A DNA stretch of 5,898 nt from positions 1-5,898 of the forward strand of contig QHZM01000055.1 in assembly GCA_003224665.1 (NCBI GenBank). The letters run 5' to 3'. The position numbers and the translations under genes were made by a program. Source of the DNA: Acidobacteriota bacterium (GTDB lineage: Bacteria; Acidobacteriota; Terriglobia; UBA7540). Within the stretch, counting starts at the first letter, position 1; each line of letters begins with the position of its first letter. Under the pieces are notes generated by a model that was not told where the DNA came from, made no database searches, and worked only from the letters and a program-made list of their open reading frames with translations. Shown piece after piece: positions 4,717 to 5,898 of this stretch.

Positions 4717-5898
4717 CTAGTGCCGGAAGTGCCTGACGCCGGTAAAGAGCATCGCCAGCCCGAGCCGGTTTGCCGCGGCGATCACTTCGCCGTCCCGAAC
4801 CGAGCCGCCCGGCTGGACCACGGCTTTGGCCCCGGCGCGCGCAGCTTCTTCGACGCCGTCCGGAAAGGGGAAGAACGCATCCGAGGCGACCACGGTCCCC
4901 TCGAGCGAATGCCCAAGCTCACGAGCCTTGTTCGCGGCGATTTTGACTGCGTCCACGCGGCTCATCTGCCCCGCCCCGACGCCCGCCAGCCTGTCCTCGC
5001 GCGCGAAGACAATGGCGTTCGATTTGACGTGCTTCACGACGCGCCAGGCAAAAACAAGCGCGCGTTTCTCTTCCTCGCCCGGTTGCCGCTCGGTGATGCA
5101 CTTCCACCGCTCGGGCTCTGCGCCCAAAATGTCGGGGCGCTGGACGAGCAAACCTCCTCCGATGGTCTTGAATTCAAGCCCGGGCTCTTCACCCGAGGCA
5201 GCGGACAGATCCAGCAGGCGGAGGTTTTTCTTCGCGGCCAGACGCTCAAGCGCGGCGGCCTCAAAGCCCGGAGCGACGACCGCCTCAACAAAAATCTGCG
5301 CCAAGGACTCCGCAGCCGCGCCGTCTAATTTCCGGTTGGCGGCAATGACGGAACCGAACGACGATACCGGGTCAACCTCGAGCGCCCGCTTGGTGCTCTC
5401 CGCGACCGTCGCTCCCGTGGCCACGCCGCAAGGATTCGTATGCTTGATGACGACGGTCGAAGGTTCGGGAAATTCCCGGACGAGTCGCCAGCCCGCATCC
5501 AAGTCCAAAAAATTGTTAAAGGAAAGTTCCTTTCCCTGGAGCTGCCTGGCCGCGGCCAGTCCCCGGCCCTGCGCCTCGGGGCTCGCATACAAGGCCGCCT
5601 GCTGGTGAGGGTTCTCCCCGTAGCGGAGGTCCATGATCTTGCGGAAGTTCAGGAGGAGCGTTTCAGGAAAAGCCCGCGACGAGGACCCCGTCCGGCACCG
5701 CAGCGTGTTGGCAATGGCGGTGTCGTAGGCCGCGGTTGTCGCGAAAGCCTTCAGGGCCAGGCGTGCGCGGGTCTCGCGTGAGACCGAGCCTCCGTTCTTG
5801 CGGAGTTCATCGAGGACGGCGGGAAAGTCGGCCGCGTCCACTATCACGGTGACATCCTCAAAGTTCTTGGCCGCGGACCGGATCATGGACGGCCCTCC
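4717..5898 (-). CDS. purH: AICAR transformylase/IMP cyclohydrolase, N-terminus beyond window edge
   Basis: Bifunctional cytoplasmic enzyme for the last two steps of purine synthesis: formyl transfer from 10-formyl-THF to AICAR, then ring closure to IMP. The visible 393 residues begin within the cyclohydrolase domain at GGPSMIRSAAKN, so roughly 125 residues, including the true start, lie past the right edge; the ATG at 5886 is an internal Met. The junction motif MDLRYGENPHQQAALY is followed by the transformylase domain with IKHTNPCGVA (catalytic Lys-His pair), DPVSSFGSVIAANR (variable after FG; often SAFGGI in relatives), KHVKSNAIVFA, GVGAGQMSRVDAVKIA, SDAFFPFPDGVE and the typical C-terminal end TGVRHFRH before TAG. 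The full protein would be about 520 residues, normal for the family. No frameshift or missing catalytic motif is seen. The gene converges on the VWA gene. Identification is very secure. Confidence 0.97.
   Translation of the reverse strand, partial: GGPSMIRSAAKNFEDVTVIVDAADFPAVLDELRKNGGSVSRETRARLALKAFATTAAYDTAIANTLRCRTGSSSRAFPETLLLNFRKIMDLRYGENPHQQAALYASPEAQGRGLAAARQLQGKELSFNNFLDLDAGWRLVREFPEPSTVVIKHTNPCGVATGATVAESTKRALEVDPVSSFGSVIAANRKLDGAAAESLAQIFVEAVVAPGFEAAALERLAAKKNLRLLDLSAASGEEPGLEFKTIGGGLLVQRPDILGAEPERWKCITERQPGEEEKRALVFAWRVVKHVKSNAIVFAREDRLAGVGAGQMSRVDAVKIAANKARELGHSLEGTVVASDAFFPFPDGVEEAARAGAKAVVQPGGSVRDGEVIAAANRLGLAMLFTGVRHFRH

Noticed and set aside
4537..5328. A 263-codon plus-strand open frame after the VWA gene
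   Set aside because: It is antisense to the highly conserved purH transformylase domain, has no Shine-Dalgarno and gives no recognisable protein.
5884..5886. The ATG at 5886 as the purH start
   Set aside because: Upstream codons continue the family motif (GGPSMIR), so the Met is internal and the gene runs past the window edge.

Overview
The window looks like chromosomal DNA from a member of the Acidobacteriota (Terriglobia/Solibacter-like). It is GC-rich with strong G/C third positions. It carries a secreted VWFA protein of the type expanded in that phylum (the 'VWFA-related Acidobacterial domain' architecture), and next to it a group of small membrane proteins that resemble acidobacterial hypotheticals. 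No phage, IS, CRISPR, tRNA or rRNA signal was seen.

Layout. From about 3100 down to the left edge lies a minus-strand run of four co-directional genes. In order of transcription they are a 51-aa Pro-tailed membrane or secreted microprotein (2966-2811), a seven-TM protein (2744-2004), a protein with one N-terminal TM segment (1991-1515, GTG start, 12 bases after its neighbour), and pyruvate kinase (pyk, 1448 to the left edge, missing only its extreme C-terminus). Two sigma70-like promoters precede the microprotein (3077-3104 and 3018-3046), and the upstream one has an inverted repeat built into it. pyk has no Shine-Dalgarno sequence but has a TATACT hexamer 8 bases before its ATG, so it may have its own leaderless transcript.

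The roughly 460-base divergent intergenic region (2967-3430) separates this run from a plus-strand gene for an exported VWA-domain protein (3431-4537). All three metal-ion (MIDAS) motifs of its VWA domain are altered. It converges on purH (right edge to 4717, minus strand), which encodes the bifunctional AICAR transformylase/IMP cyclohydrolase. PurH lacks its N-terminal cyclohydrolase region here because the window ends. The 179-base convergent spacer holds a hairpin followed, with a gap, by a T-run.

Working together: pyk (lower glycolysis) and purH (last two steps of IMP synthesis) are housekeeping genes. The three small membrane genes between the divergent region and pyk are the least understood part. 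Their tight spacing suggests a membrane module, but no function can be assigned from sequence alone. The VWA protein is predicted to act outside the cytoplasmic membrane and has no evident functional link to its neighbours.
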